From: an uncultured Bacteroidota bacterium | GTDB lineage: Bacteria > Bacteroidota > Bacteroidia > Chitinophagales > Chitinophagaceae | DNA length: 34,967 bases | Reading direction: 5' to 3' | NCBI GenBank assembly: GCA_903829015.1 | Contig: CAIKOJ010000205.1 | Span: forward strand, 1 to 34,967 | Shown: piece by piece, positions 34,914 through 34,967 of the stretch | How positions within the stretch are numbered: position 1 is the first letter of the stretch | Layout: each line of letters opens with the position of its first letter | Notes under the pieces: generated by a model | What the model was told of the DNA's origin: nothing | Database searches by the model: none | What the model saw: the letters and a program-made list of their open reading frames with translations, nothing else | Program-made: the position numbers and the translations under genes

Positions 34914-34967
34914 GTGACCATATCTTTCACAAGGGCTGCTAATCATTAATAGCTCTTAAATCAGTAA

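Overview
This window looks like part of a chromosome from a Bacteroidota bacterium, most likely of the Chitinophagia type. The basis is a run of type IX secretion (T9SS) hallmarks: C-terminal sorting domains of both kinds, a PorP/SprF protein, and an OmpA/PD40/TPR protein. A LytTR two-component system and promoter-like boxes matching the Bacteroidota -7 consensus TAnnTTTG point the same way. No rRNA, tRNA, CRISPR array, insertion sequence or phage gene was seen. Most of the window is large secreted or surface proteins.

Layout. At the left edge is the 3' part of rpoC (1-3069), closed by a clear intrinsic terminator. Next comes a tight three-gene plus-strand operon (3328-11363): a 1675-residue PKD-repeat surface protein with a type B (gliding-motility-associated) sorting domain, its probable partner PorP/SprF, and a PorE-like OmpA protein with TPR and PD40 repeats. 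Facing it on the minus strand is cysD-cysN (13569-11400), the two subunits of sulfate adenylyltransferase. A 635-base AT-rich gap follows. Then comes the dominant feature, one 4426-residue open reading frame (14205-27485). It carries 21 repeats of a BIG2-like Ig module (about 73 residues), 22 repeats of a second module (about 89 residues, core GGGSYCAGG) and a type A sorting tail. Two small paralogous lipoproteins follow (27846-28490).

The right part holds a minus-strand group (31528-28528): a LiaF-like membrane protein, a DUF4288-like small protein, a LytTR-type sensor kinase with a TTG start, and its LytTR response regulator, which overlaps the kinase gene by 26 bases. This looks like an envelope-stress or signalling unit. 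Divergent from it are an outer-membrane beta-barrel protein (31822-32700) and a type A T9SS substrate that resembles C25 (gingipain-like) proteins but seems to lack the usual catalytic residues (32797-34782). Two hairpins close the right edge.

How the genes fit together. The PKD protein, PorP/SprF and OmpA/PorE genes read as a secretion-and-anchoring unit for one adhesin. The giant protein and the C25-like protein should use the same T9SS through the other sorting-domain type. The giant protein is the best candidate for something undescribed. Its two unrelated modules share the same NPLP linker, are arranged 10-2-11-20, and each carry a conserved pair of cysteines. Everything here comes from reading the sequence; no database search or structure prediction was run.
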